Shown here in pieces: positions 43,166-51,447 of a stretch of 64,000 bases of DNA. Origin of the DNA: Streptomyces sp. NBC_01116 (lineage in GTDB: Bacteria > Actinomycetota > Actinomycetes > Streptomycetales > Streptomycetaceae); contig NZ_CP108644.1 in NCBI RefSeq assembly GCF_041435495.1, forward strand, positions 4,263,501 to 4,327,500, read 5' to 3'. The translations under genes and the position numbers were made by a program. The notes under the pieces are model-generated. The model searched no databases. It was given only the letters and a program-made list of their open reading frames with translations, and was not told where the DNA came from. Positions within the stretch are counted from its first letter, which is position 1; each line of letters begins with the position of its first letter.

Positions 43166-43618
43166 TCAGAGCGCCAGCTTGAAGCCCACATGGCTGGCCG
43201 TGAAGCCGAGGCGCTCGTAGAACCGGTGCGCGTCCTCGCGGGTGACATCCGAGGTCAGCTGCACCAACTGGCAGTTCTGGCGGCGGGATTCGTCCACCGC
43301 CCACTGGATGAGCCGGGTGCCGAGGCCGCTGCCGCGTTCGTCGCCATGGATGCGGACGCCCTCGATGATCGAGCGGGTCGCACCGCGGCGGGACAGTCCC
43401 GGGACGATGGTCAGCTGTAGCGTGCCGACGACCCGGTCCCCGCGCACGGCGACGACCACGTGCTGGTTCGGGTCGTCCGCCAGCCGCTTGAACGCCTCGC
43501 GGTAGGGGGTGAGGTCGTCCGGTGACTCGCGCTGTGCACCCAGAGGGTCGTCGGCGAGCATCGCGACCACGGCGGGCAGGTCGTCGGGGACGGCGGATCG
43601 TATGGCGAGATCACTCAT
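43166..43618 (-). CDS. GNAT-family N-acetyltransferase
   Basis: 150 aa from ATG 43616-43618. LAIRSAVPDDLPAVVAMLADD at the start, the acetyl-CoA loop GDERGSGLGTRLIQWAVDESRR and the ending HRFYERLGFTASHVGFKL fit a small-molecule GNAT. It has a leaderless promoter: minus-strand TAGGAT (43626-43631) exactly 7 nt before the ATG. Confidence 0.88.
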   Translation of the reverse strand: MSDLAIRSAVPDDLPAVVAMLADDPLGAQRESPDDLTPYREAFKRLADDPNQHVVVAVRGDRVVGTLQLTIVPGLSRRGATRSIIEGVRIHGDERGSGLGTRLIQWAVDESRRQNCQLVQLTSDVTREDAHRFYERLGFTASHVGFKLAL

Positions 43619-43669
43619 GATCGGCATCCTAGGTCGGCCCCAGGGGGCATCTCGCCCGATCGGAGTCCG

Positions 43670-44128
43670 TCAGGCCGGGACCTTCAGCTCTTCGACGGCC
43701 CTGACCAGAGGAGCGAGCTCAGGGTTCTCCGCGGCTTCGTCCAGAGCCGCCCGCAGCGCGTTGTCGTTCGTCGGCCGGGCGGCCTCCAGCAGCGTGAGCC
43801 CGGCATCGGTGACGTCGGTGTAGATGCCCCGGCGGTCGGTGTCGCACAGGTAGCGGGTCAGCAGCCCGCGGTCCTCAAGTCGGGTGACGAGCCGGGTGGT
43901 GGCGCTCTGGCTGAGGACGACGGCGTCGGCGACCTGCTTCATCTGGAGATGTCCGCCGGTGCCGTTGTGCTGCCGGCTCAACACGTCGAGCAGGGAGTAC
44001 TCGCGCGCGCTGAGCCCGTGGCCGGCCTGGAGTGCCCGTTCGATCCGGGTTTCGATCTTCCCGTGGAGCAGGGAGAGCGAGCACCAGCTCTGGGCGATGG
44101 CGGTCAGGGCGGGGTCGGTCGCTGTCAT
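43670..44128 (-). CDS. MarR-family transcriptional regulator
   Basis: 152 aa from ATG 44126-44128, with GGAGGAG upstream. Winged helix LSAREYSLLDVLSRQ, MKQVADAVVLSQSATTRLVTRLEDRGLL, then the wing CDTDRRGIYTDVTDAG. Divergent from an MFS gene, its probable target. Confidence 0.92.
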   Translation of the reverse strand: MTATDPALTAIAQSWCSLSLLHGKIETRIERALQAGHGLSAREYSLLDVLSRQHNGTGGHLQMKQVADAVVLSQSATTRLVTRLEDRGLLTRYLCDTDRRGIYTDVTDAGLTLLEAARPTNDNALRAALDEAAENPELAPLVRAVEELKVPA

Positions 44129-44175
44129 GTCTCTCCTCCGTATGGGAGCCGCGTGACTCCAGGATAGGGGACGTC

Positions 44176-44220
44176 TGCAATAGCCCGCGCTTGCATTTAG
44201 CCCGCGTCTGCAATTAATGT
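44176..44220. promoter_or_regulatory. MarR/MFS divergent control region
   Basis: Three spaced repeats starting TGCAA/TGCAT (44176, 44192, 44209), the first two followed by TAGCCCGCG. They overlap a candidate MFS promoter, TTGCAT (44191-44196) and TTAATG (44214-44219), 17 bp apart. Likely MarR binding sites. Confidence 0.55.
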
Positions 44221-44266
44221 GGACGCTCGTAAGGCGCAGACGCAATCTTCAGGGAAGGTGAAACCC

Positions 44267-45478
44267 ATGCCGCTCGCGCTCCTCGCGCTCGCCATCGGGG
44301 CATTCGGGATCGGAACGACAGAGTTCGTGATCATGGGGTTGCTCCCCGAGGTCGCCGGCGACTTCCAGGTCTCGATCCCGACCGCCGGGTTCCTGGTGAC
44401 CGGCTACGCGCTCGGTGTGGTCCTCGGCGCCCCGCTGATGACGCTGCTCGGCACCCGCGTCACGCGCAAGCGCATGCTGATGCTCCTCATGGGGCTGTTC
44501 ATCGTGGGCAACGTGGTGTCCGCGCTCGCCCCCGTCTTCGGCGTCATGCTCGCCGGACGGGTGATCGCCTCCCTCGCGCACGGCGCCTTCTTCGGTATCG
44601 GCTCGGTGGTCGCTGCCGATCTCGTCGCCCCGCAGAAGAAGGCCGGAGCCATCGCCATGATGTTCACCGGGCTCACCGTCGCCAACGTCGTCGGTGTTCC
44701 GCTCGGCACGTTCATCGGACAGACCGCTGGCTGGCGGACCACGTTCCTTCTCGTCGCCGTTCTGGGCGTCGTGGGACTGCTCGGCGTCGCGAAGCTCGTA
44801 CCGGACCGGCCCCGGCCGGAAGACGTGCGCATCCGCCACGAACTGGCCGCGTTCCGCAACGTCCAGGTCCTGCTGGCGATGGCCATGACCGTCCTGGGCT
44901 TCGGCGGAGTCTTCGCCGCGATCACCTACATCACCCCGATGATGACCGGGACAGCCGGCTACTCGGCCTCGTCCGTCACCTGGCTGCTCGTCCTCTTCGG
45001 CCTCGGCATGGTGGGGGGCAACCTGATCGGCGGCAAGTTCGCCGACCGCCACCTGATGCCCATGCTGTACGTCTCGCTCGGCGCGCTCGCCGTCGTTCTC
45101 GGCCTGTTCACCGTGACCGCCCACAACAAGGTCGCCGCGGCCGTCACCATCGTCCTGATCGGCGCCCTGGGCTTCGCTACCGTGCCTCCGCTGCAGAAGC
45201 GGGTCCTCGACCAGGCGGCGGGCGCGCCGACGCTGGCCTCCGCGGTCAACATCGGGGCCTTCAACCTCGGCAACGCCCTCGCCGCCTGGCTCGGCGGTCT
45301 CGTGATCGCGGCGGGCCTCGGCTACACCGCCCCCAACTGGGTCGGAGCCGCACTCGCCGCGTCGGCCCTGGTCCTGGCGGTGCTCTCCAGCCTGCTGGAG
45401 CGCCGGGAGACCGGCAGGGGCCGGATCGTCGCCGGGAGCAGCCCCGAGACGGCCGCCCTGGCGGCGGGCCGGCGCTGA
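44267..45478 (+). CDS. MFS transporter, DHA1 sugar/drug efflux type
   Basis: 403 aa from ATG 44267, with GGGAAGG upstream. Begins PLALLALAIGAFGIGTTEFV, with motif A-like LLGTRVTRKRMLMLLM and 12 helices; the AraJ/CmlR-like group. Probably exports a drug or sugar derivative under the adjacent MarR regulator. Confidence 0.9.
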   Translation: MPLALLALAIGAFGIGTTEFVIMGLLPEVAGDFQVSIPTAGFLVTGYALGVVLGAPLMTLLGTRVTRKRMLMLLMGLFIVGNVVSALAPVFGVMLAGRVIASLAHGAFFGIGSVVAADLVAPQKKAGAIAMMFTGLTVANVVGVPLGTFIGQTAGWRTTFLLVAVLGVVGLLGVAKLVPDRPRPEDVRIRHELAAFRNVQVLLAMAMTVLGFGGVFAAITYITPMMTGTAGYSASSVTWLLVLFGLGMVGGNLIGGKFADRHLMPMLYVSLGALAVVLGLFTVTAHNKVAAAVTIVLIGALGFATVPPLQKRVLDQAAGAPTLASAVNIGAFNLGNALAAWLGGLVIAAGLGYTAPNWVGAALAASALVLAVLSSLLERRETGRGRIVAGSSPETAALAAGRR

Positions 45479-45517
45479 ACGTCCGCTGCGCAGGGCTACG
45501 CACCGCGAACTACGCAC

Positions 45518-45562
45518 CGCGAAGCAGCCGCACCGCCGTCGTGGCGGTGCGGCTGCTTCGCG
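45518..45562. terminator. Bidirectional terminator
   Basis: A perfect 20-bp stem with a GTCGT loop, between convergent MFS and GNAT genes. Confidence 0.92.
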
Positions 45563-46477
45563 TCAGCCCGTCGCGAGGGTGAGCGGGGCGAACCTGCGGG
45601 CGGCGTCGCCGGGCAGGTCCGGGATGCCGTACGTCATCACGGTGGTGCGGGAGAGGGGCTCCAGCCCGCTCTCCGCCAGCCAGCCGAGCAGTTCCTTGTG
45701 CCGGTCCTCGACATCGACCCGCAGGGGCCGGTCCGTCGTGGCGCCCAGGGCCGCGATCAGGGCCTGGGCGACGGCGGTGTCCCGGGCGATCAGCGGCCCG
45801 ACCACCCCGGTCGGCCCGCTCGGCCAGAGCGCCGCGTAGCCCACCAGCTCGCCGTGCTCCTCGGCGACCTGGAGCCGGTCGGAGAACGCGGGCAGCCGCG
45901 CGAGGATATGCGTGCGGTCGGCGCCGAACACGGGGAGGTCGAGCCTGACCAACGCCTGTAGGTCGTCCGCCGCGGCCGGGCGTGTGGTCACGGACGAGCG
46001 AGCGGCCACGAGCGCAGGAGAGGGAGAGGGGAAGCCGCCGGAGCCGTCGGGTCCGCCCGCTCCGAAACGACCGCCGACGCGTTCGGCCCGGCCCACGGGG
46101 GAGAAGCCGAGGTCCTCGTAGAGCGGCTGTCCCTGCTCGGTGGCGTACAGGGCGAGCGGGGTGTCCCCCACCGTCTCCATGACGTGCCGCATGAGCCGAC
46201 GGGCGAGCCCCCGACGTGCGTAGCGTTCGGCGACGAGCAGCATGCCGACCGCGGTGAGGTCGGATCCGTACGGCATGGTCAGGCAGGTCGCCGCCAGGCC
46301 CTTGCCGTCCGGGGCGTCGATCCCGTACCCGGTGCCGGCCGAGAGGAGCAGCCCCCATCGGTGTTCGTCGCGCGGCCAGCCGCGGTCCTCGCAGAGGTCG
46401 GCACAGGGGACCAGGTCTCCCCGGTTCAGGTGCCGGATCGGCAGCTCGACGAGGGAGTGGGGTGATGGGCTGTGCAT
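45563..46477 (-). CDS. Two-domain GNAT acetyltransferase
   Basis: 304 aa. The first GNAT half has GMLLVAERYARRGLARRLMRHVM and ATEQGQPLYEDLGF; the second half (from about 175, TRPAAADDLQALVRLDLPVFGADR) is a divergent GNAT domain as in Acetyltransf_18 proteins. Substrate unknown. The start is 5 nt behind the stop of a small upstream ORF, suggesting coupling. Confidence 0.85.
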   Translation of the reverse strand: MHSPSPHSLVELPIRHLNRGDLVPCADLCEDRGWPRDEHRWGLLLSAGTGYGIDAPDGKGLAATCLTMPYGSDLTAVGMLLVAERYARRGLARRLMRHVMETVGDTPLALYATEQGQPLYEDLGFSPVGRAERVGGRFGAGGPDGSGGFPSPSPALVAARSSVTTRPAAADDLQALVRLDLPVFGADRTHILARLPAFSDRLQVAEEHGELVGYAALWPSGPTGVVGPLIARDTAVAQALIAALGATTDRPLRVDVEDRHKELLGWLAESGLEPLSRTTVMTYGIPDLPGDAARRFAPLTLATG

Positions 46478-46481
46478 GGGG

Positions 46482-46655
46482 TCAGGCTGTCTGACGCGGT
46501 GATCGCGCGTCCACCGATTTCGCGGAACTGGCCGAGATCCGCAGCCGCCTGCCGCGCCGGGTGAGCCCCCAGGGCTTGAGCAGCGAGGTCGCGGTGATGA
46601 AGAGACAGGTGGCGGCCGTGGCCACCGACGGCGCGATCACGAGGTCGATGTCCAC
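46482..46655 (-). CDS. Possible 57-aa membrane peptide
   Basis: GTG at 46653-46655 with AAGGAG just upstream. One hydrophobic segment (LVIAPSVATAATCLFITATSL) is followed by a very basic tail (LTRRGRRLRIS). Its stop is 4 nt before the GNAT start. I do not recognise it. Confidence 0.45.
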   Translation of the reverse strand: MDIDLVIAPSVATAATCLFITATSLLKPWGLTRRGRRLRISASSAKSVDARSPRQTA

Positions 46656-46734
46656 CGCTCCTTCGGCGGTCGCAGCGTTGATGCCGTGGGGGCAGGGAGA
46701 AGGAGGATTCCCCGGCGTACGGGACGCTTGAGTG

Positions 46735-46748
46735 GTTTCACGTGAAAC
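46735..46748. promoter_or_regulatory. parS site
   Basis: Perfect GTTTCACGTGAAAC in the gap between the small membrane peptide and the Nudix gene; the most distal parS from oriC in this window. Confidence 0.95.
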
Positions 46749-46834
46749 ACGATGCCGAGAGGCACTCCACGGGGCGTCCGGCAGCGGGAGTGTTCACGGG
46801 TTACCGGTGGAGCGCTCATCCGCCGCGGGGAATG

Positions 46835-47314
46835 TCAGCCCAGGTCGGGGGCGTGCATCGCCCGTACGCCTTCGATGTTGCCGTCGAGGTAGTGCCGCAG
46901 GGACAGCGGAACGAGATGTACGGCCGCGATCCCGACGCGGCTGAACGGCACCCGGACGATCTCGTACTCCCCGGTGGGCTGGTCGATCTCCGGGCCGTGC
47001 CGCCGGGAGACGTCCATCGACACCAGTCGGCAGACGAAGAAGTGCTGGACCTTCACTCCCGTCACGCCGCCGTCCGCGATGTGCTCCACGGTGTCGACGA
47101 AGCACGGGACCACATCGACGACCTTGGCGCCCAGCTCCTCGTCGACCTCACGGTGCAGCGCTTCGACGACGGTGGCGTCCTCCGGCTCGACCCCGCCGCC
47201 GGGCGTGAGCCAGTACGGATCGACTCCCGGCTTCGTGCGCTTGATCAGGATGAGATCGTCGCCGTCGAGCAGGACGGCGCGTGCGGTGCGCTTGACCACA
47301 GGACGTTCGGTCAT
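46835..47314 (-). CDS. Nudix hydrolase
   Basis: 159 aa. GGGVEPEDATVVEALHREVDEELGA is the Nudix box, with the metal-binding REVDEE intact but Ala in place of the mid-box Glu. RTARAVLLDGDDLILIKRTKPG precedes it. Likely cleaves a nucleoside diphosphate derivative. Confidence 0.88.
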   Translation of the reverse strand: MTERPVVKRTARAVLLDGDDLILIKRTKPGVDPYWLTPGGGVEPEDATVVEALHREVDEELGAKVVDVVPCFVDTVEHIADGGVTGVKVQHFFVCRLVSMDVSRRHGPEIDQPTGEYEIVRVPFSRVGIAAVHLVPLSLRHYLDGNIEGVRAMHAPDLG

Positions 47315-47358
47315 GGCAAGAGAGTGGCCCGTGGAGGACCGTCTGAAACTCCCCCGGC

Positions 47359-48483
47359 CTACCGGACCGCCGTGTCCAGCGCCTGTTCGACGTCGGCGAG
47401 CAGGTCATCGGGGTCCTCCGCGCCGACCGAGAAGCGGATGAAGCCCTCCGCCACGGCGTCGCCGCCCCAGCGTCCCCGGCGCTCCGCGGTGGACCGGACG
47501 CCGCCGAAGCTCGTCGCGTCGTCGACCAGGCGCAGTGCGGACAGGAAGCGCTCCGCGGTCTCCCGGTCGGCCAGCTCGAAGGACACCACGGAGCCGAAGC
47601 GCCGCATCTGGCGTCCCGCGACGACGTGGGACGGGTCGGTGGGCAGCCCCGGGTACCGCAGCCCGGTGACCTCCGCGCGCTTCGTCAGCGCCTCGGCTAG
47701 AGCGAGGGCGGTGGCGCACTGCCGGTCGATGCGCAGGTGGAGGGTGGCCAGCGAACGGTGCGCGAGCCAGGCCTCCATGGGCCCCGAAATCGCCCCGACG
47801 ACCTTGCGCCAGCGCCGTACGTCCGCCGTCAGCCGGGGATCGCGGCAGGTCACATGGCCGAGCAGGATGTCGCCGTGCCCGGTCATGCCCTTGGTGTCGC
47901 TGGCGACCGAGAAATCGGCGCCCAGCTCCAGCGGGCGCTGGCCGATCGGGGTGGCCAGGGTGTTGTCGACGGCGACCAGCGCGCCCGCCGTGTGCGCGGC
48001 CTCGGCCAGCCGCCGGATGTCGCAGACGTCCAGCCCCGGGTTGGACGGGCTCTCGATCCAGAGCAGCTTCGCCCCGGTCAGCAGGGCCAGCTGGGCGTCG
48101 CCACCGGTCGGCGCGGTCCGGACCTCGACCCCGTACGCCTCCAGTTGCTCCCGTACGAGCGGCAGGGCCTGGTAGCCGTCGTCGGGGAGGACCACGGCGT
48201 CGCCCGAGCGGACCTGGGAGAGCAGCACCGCCGTGATCGCCGCCATGCCCGAGGCGAACACGGTCGTGCCCACCTCCTCACCGGGAGCCTCCAGCTCGCC
48301 GATGGCCCGCTCCAGGTGGGTCCAGGTGGGGTTGGTCTCCCGGCCGTAGGTGTAGGGACCCACCGGTTCGCCGGAGAGGTGGTAGTGCGCGGCGAAGACC
48401 GGGCCGGGCAGGGTGGGGCCGAACTGCTCCGGTTCGGGGAGCCCGGCGCGTACCGCGCGCGTTCCGTCGCCCATGGTGCTCAT
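47359..48483 (-). CDS. Cys/Met-metabolism PLP enzyme (cystathionine gamma-lyase-like)
   Basis: 374 aa. Fold type I: YTYGRETNPTWTHLERAIGELE, FASGMAAITAVLL, ESPSNPGLDVCDI, VDNTLATPIGQRPLELGAD, and the PLP lysine in SDTKGMTGHGDILLG. Close to cystathionine gamma-lyases or synthases; the exact reaction cannot be told from sequence. Confidence 0.88.
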   Translation of the reverse strand: MSTMGDGTRAVRAGLPEPEQFGPTLPGPVFAAHYHLSGEPVGPYTYGRETNPTWTHLERAIGELEAPGEEVGTTVFASGMAAITAVLLSQVRSGDAVVLPDDGYQALPLVREQLEAYGVEVRTAPTGGDAQLALLTGAKLLWIESPSNPGLDVCDIRRLAEAAHTAGALVAVDNTLATPIGQRPLELGADFSVASDTKGMTGHGDILLGHVTCRDPRLTADVRRWRKVVGAISGPMEAWLAHRSLATLHLRIDRQCATALALAEALTKRAEVTGLRYPGLPTDPSHVVAGRQMRRFGSVVSFELADRETAERFLSALRLVDDATSFGGVRSTAERRGRWGGDAVAEGFIRFSVGAEDPDDLLADVEQALDTAVR

Positions 48484-48591
48484 GCCAGCTCCTTCGCTGC
48501 TCTCCCCGGTGGTGGACCGGGTGTCCCCTGCACTCTTCCAGAGGACCTTGGAGCAGCCTTCCCGGGAGGTCCGGAATCCCGAATACCGGAA

Positions 48592-48969
48592 TCAGTCCTC
48601 GTCGGGCAGGACGACATTGAGCGCCCAGGACACGACCGAGATGATCAGTCCGCCGAGCACCGCCGTCCAGAACCCCTCGACGTGGAAGCTGAGATCGAAC
48701 ACGCCGGCCAGCCAGGAGGTCAGCATCAGCATCAGGGCGTTGACCACCAGGGTGATCAGCCCCAGCGTCAGGATGAACAAGGGGAACGTCAGCAGCTGGA
48801 CCACCGGCTTCACCAGGAAGTTCACCAGGCCGAAGATCAGCGCGACCAGGATCAGGGTGAGGGCCTTGCGGCCGGTGCTGCCGCCCTCCAGCGTGATGTT
48901 GCCGATGAGCCAGATGGCAACGGCCAGTGCACCAGCGTTGGCGATCGTCTTGACTACGAAATTCTTCAT
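48592..48969 (-). CDS. Phage-holin-family (YvlD-type) membrane protein
   Basis: 125 aa from ATG 48967-48969, four hydrophobic helices (FVVKTIANAGALAVAIWLIG, ALTLILVALIFGLVNFLVKP, FPLFILTLGLITLVVNALML, TAVLGGLIISVVSWALNVVL). The Phage_holin_4_2 fold is widespread in bacterial chromosomes and not a sign of prophage. Function unknown. Divergent from the cupin gene. Confidence 0.85.
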   Translation of the reverse strand: MKNFVVKTIANAGALAVAIWLIGNITLEGGSTGRKALTLILVALIFGLVNFLVKPVVQLLTFPLFILTLGLITLVVNALMLMLTSWLAGVFDLSFHVEGFWTAVLGGLIISVVSWALNVVLPDED

Positions 48970-49056
48970 GTGTCTGATCGTGGCAGACATGATCGGTGGC
49001 AGACACCGGCAGCGCGGGCACAGCCGACAGCGTGGGTACAAGGGGCGGGACGGGCC

Positions 49057-49374
49057 ATGAAGGCATTCAGACTGGACGAGCTGGAGGCGGAGCGGGCCGC
49101 CAACGACGGTGCCTACCTGCAGTTCGTGCGGGAACGCAATATGTCGGTCGGCCTGTACGCCCTGGACGCGGGAGAGCTCGATCCGCAGCAGCCGCACCGG
49201 CAGGACGAGGTCTACTTCGTCGTCAGCGGGCGTGCGTCGATCACGGTGGGGATGGAGACGACGCAGGTCGGCAGGGGGAGCGTCGTCTACGTGCCCGCCG
49301 GCGTGGACCACAAGTTCCACCACATCACCGAGGACCTGAGGGTGATGGTCGTCTTCTCGCCGCCCGAGGGCTGA
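49057..49374 (+). CDS. Small cupin-domain protein
   Basis: 105 aa. PQQPHRQDEVYFVVSGRASITVGME is cupin motif 1 (His and Glu metal ligands), and VYVPAGVDHKFHHITEDLRVMVVF is motif 2. A single-domain cupin, substrate unknown. Confidence 0.85.
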   Translation: MKAFRLDELEAERAANDGAYLQFVRERNMSVGLYALDAGELDPQQPHRQDEVYFVVSGRASITVGMETTQVGRGSVVYVPAGVDHKFHHITEDLRVMVVFSPPEG

Positions 49375-49519
49375 GCCTTCGTCCCGGGTGATGCGGGTGC
49401 GGCCGTCCCGGGGATCCCTAGGGGCTCGATCAGGGGTCTTCAAGGGCTGCCCGGCCCCCGCGGGGGGCCTTCGCGCCTTTAGCATCGAGGCAAGGACCCA
49501 GAGAGACGAGGTAGAGGCG

Positions 49520-49735
49520 ATGGCCGTGCGGGAGATATTCGCGGGAATGCCCTGGTGGGTGAAGTGGATCGCGGTGCCCGTCATTGCGATCTTCGTGTTC
49601 GGCGGGCTGATCGCCAGCGTCGTCGGCTTCGTGATCGGCCTGCTCTTCAAGGTGCTGGTCTTCGTCGTCGTGGTCGGCGGGCTGATCTTCGTCGTCCGCA
49701 AGTTCATGTCGTCGTCCTCGCGTGGTGACTGGTAG
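49520..49735 (+). CDS. DUF5326-type small membrane protein
   Basis: 71 aa: MAVREIFAGMPWWVKWIAVP then two hydrophobic segments (VIAIFVFGGLIASVVGFVIG, LLFKVLVFVVVVGGLIFVV) and a Ser-rich end. Streptomyces-specific, function unknown. GAGGT lies 7 nt upstream. Confidence 0.8.
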   Translation: MAVREIFAGMPWWVKWIAVPVIAIFVFGGLIASVVGFVIGLLFKVLVFVVVVGGLIFVVRKFMSSSSRGDW

Positions 49736-49929
49736 GACGCGGAACGCGGGTCGGCGCGGGCCGGCCCGTTCGGTCCGGCCCGGGGCCGCGCGACGAGCCG
49801 CGGTCGGCTCGGACGGGGAAGGATTAGCCCAGCAGAGCTAAGTCCCGGAGGAAACCACCCGTCTGCCGTAGGCGGCCGATACAGTGACAAACCACTGCCG
49901 CCATCCGGAATGTGACCTTCCGTCACCAT

Positions 49930-49947
49930 ATCGATCGCCTGATCGAT
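49930..49947. promoter_or_regulatory. Inverted repeat upstream of ssgR
   Basis: ATCGATC-GCCT-GATCGAT, about 160 bp before ssgR. A possible operator. The rest of 49736-50107 holds no gene; a small hairpin TTAGC...GCTAA lies at 49824-49840. Confidence 0.35.
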
Positions 49948-50107
49948 CCTGGGTACGACAGTCCGGTTGTTGGCCTTCGATCGTCGGCGCCCGGACCGGT
50001 CCTCGCCGGTCACGGGCCGGATCTCCGGCCCTCGGGATCGCGGCAGGCCCGTGGGGGCGGCCCCCACGGGAGGGCCGACGGCCCGTCACCATGCCTGGGG
50101 GTGGCCC

Positions 50108-50884
50108 TTGACCACGGCATCTAGCAGCGCTGTGCCGACGTTGATCGGTTCGGTTCAGCGGGCGTTGAGGCTGCTGGAGGCTGTGGGCACCCATCGGGAC
50201 GGGGCGCCCGCCAAGCAGTTGGCACGTGAGGCGGGGCTTCCGCTCCCGACCGCGTACCACTTGCTGCGCACCCTCACCCATGAGGGCTATCTCCGCCGTG
50301 AGAACGGTGTCTTCCTCTTCGGCGCGGCCGCCGAGAACCTGACCGCCGCCCCCGGGGTCAGAAGCCGCCCGCGCCCCACGTCCGTCGCCGACTCCCTCGG
50401 TCACTGGCGGGACGTCATCGGAGCCCCGGTCTACTGCGCCGTCTACTGCGACGGCGAGATCGATCTCATCGCGGTCGCGGACGCTCCCGACACCCCGGCG
50501 GTGGAGGAGTGGGCCTCGTTCCGGGAGACCGCCCACGCGCACGCCATCGGCCAGTGTCTGCTGGCCCAACTCGACGAGAGAGCCCGCGAGGACCACCTCG
50601 ACCGGCACCCCGTGCGCCCCCTCACCCGTTACTCAGTGCGAGATCGCGCCACTCTTCTGGAACGGCTGCGCACCCTCCGACGAGGTGAACCGGTCATCGA
50701 ACGCCAGGAGTACGCACTGGGGACCGTGTGCGCCGCGATTCCCGTCACAGCCGGTGCCACCATTGCGGCGATGGCCATTTCCGTACCCCTGGACCGGGAA
50801 GATCGGTTGCTGCCCGCAGTCGAACAGCTACGTGGCGAAGTCGCCAGCCTCTTGCGTTCGTTCGTGTTCTCTATCAGTATCTGA
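50108..50884 (+). CDS. ssgR: IclR-family activator SsgR
   Basis: 258 aa from TTG 50108 (TTASSSAVPTLIGSVQRALR), a purine-rich CTGGGGGTGG lying just upstream. N-terminal winged helix (AKQLAREAGLPLPTAYHLLRTLTHEGYL) and IclR effector domain (VYCAVYCDGEIDLIAVADAP, GTVCAAIPVTAGATIAAMAI). Directly upstream of ssgA, as in S. coelicolor, where SsgR is required for ssgA expression. Confidence 0.9.
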   Translation: MTTASSSAVPTLIGSVQRALRLLEAVGTHRDGAPAKQLAREAGLPLPTAYHLLRTLTHEGYLRRENGVFLFGAAAENLTAAPGVRSRPRPTSVADSLGHWRDVIGAPVYCAVYCDGEIDLIAVADAPDTPAVEEWASFRETAHAHAIGQCLLAQLDERAREDHLDRHPVRPLTRYSVRDRATLLERLRTLRRGEPVIERQEYALGTVCAAIPVTAGATIAAMAISVPLDREDRLLPAVEQLRGEVASLLRSFVFSISI

Positions 50885-50954
50885 AAAATCACTCCTTGTG
50901 ATCTGCTATCGCGTGCACCACGATGGCGTCAATAGGGCCATGGGGGATCATTCC

Positions 50955-50964
50955 TGGCCAGATT
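50955..50964 (+). promoter_or_regulatory. AdpA-type binding site upstream of ssgA
   Basis: TGGCCAGATT matches the AdpA consensus TGGCSNGWWY, 21 bp before the ssgA ATG. AdpA activates ssgA in S. griseus. The ssgR-ssgA gap holds the ssgA promoter region. Confidence 0.5.
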
Positions 50965-50985
50965 CATCTACTGCGGGGTTGAACG

Positions 50986-51423
50986 ATGCGCGAGTCGGTT
51001 CAAGCAGAGGTCATGATGAGCTTCCTCGTCTCCGAGGAGCTCTCGTTCCGTATTCCGGTGGAGCTCCGGTACGAGGTCGGCGATCCGTATGCCATCCGGA
51101 TGACGTTCCACCTTCCTGGCGATGCCCCTGTGACCTGGGCGTTCGGCCGTGAACTGCTGCTGGACGGGCTCAACAGCCCGAGCGGCGACGGAGATGTGCA
51201 CATCGGCCCGACCGAGCCCGAGGGCCTCGGCGATGTGCACATCCGGCTCCAGGTCGGCGCGGACCGTGCGCTGTTCCGGGCGGGGACGGCGCCGCTGGTG
51301 GCGTTTCTCGACCGGACGGACAAGCTCGTGCCGCTCGGCCAGGAGCACACGCTGGGTGACTTCGACGGGAACCTGGAGGATGCGCTCGGCCGCATCCTCG
51401 CCGAGGAGCAGAACGCGGGCTGA
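50986..51423 (+). CDS. ssgA: Sporulation cell-division activator SsgA
   Basis: 145 aa, beginning MRESVQAEVMMSFLVSEELS and containing VTWAFGRELLLDG, the SALP-family core; ends ALGRILAEEQNAG. SsgA activates sporulation-specific cell division, localising FtsZ-dependent septation with SsgB. The sequence recalls S. griseus SsgA. Confidence 0.96.
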   Translation: MRESVQAEVMMSFLVSEELSFRIPVELRYEVGDPYAIRMTFHLPGDAPVTWAFGRELLLDGLNSPSGDGDVHIGPTEPEGLGDVHIRLQVGADRALFRAGTAPLVAFLDRTDKLVPLGQEHTLGDFDGNLEDALGRILAEEQNAG

Positions 51424-51447
51424 CCGCGCGTGCCCCCCGATGCCCCG

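Noticed and set aside
48592..48969. Phage-holin domain as a sign of a prophage
   Set aside because: This family is common in ordinary chromosomes; no integrase, capsid or att repeats are nearby.
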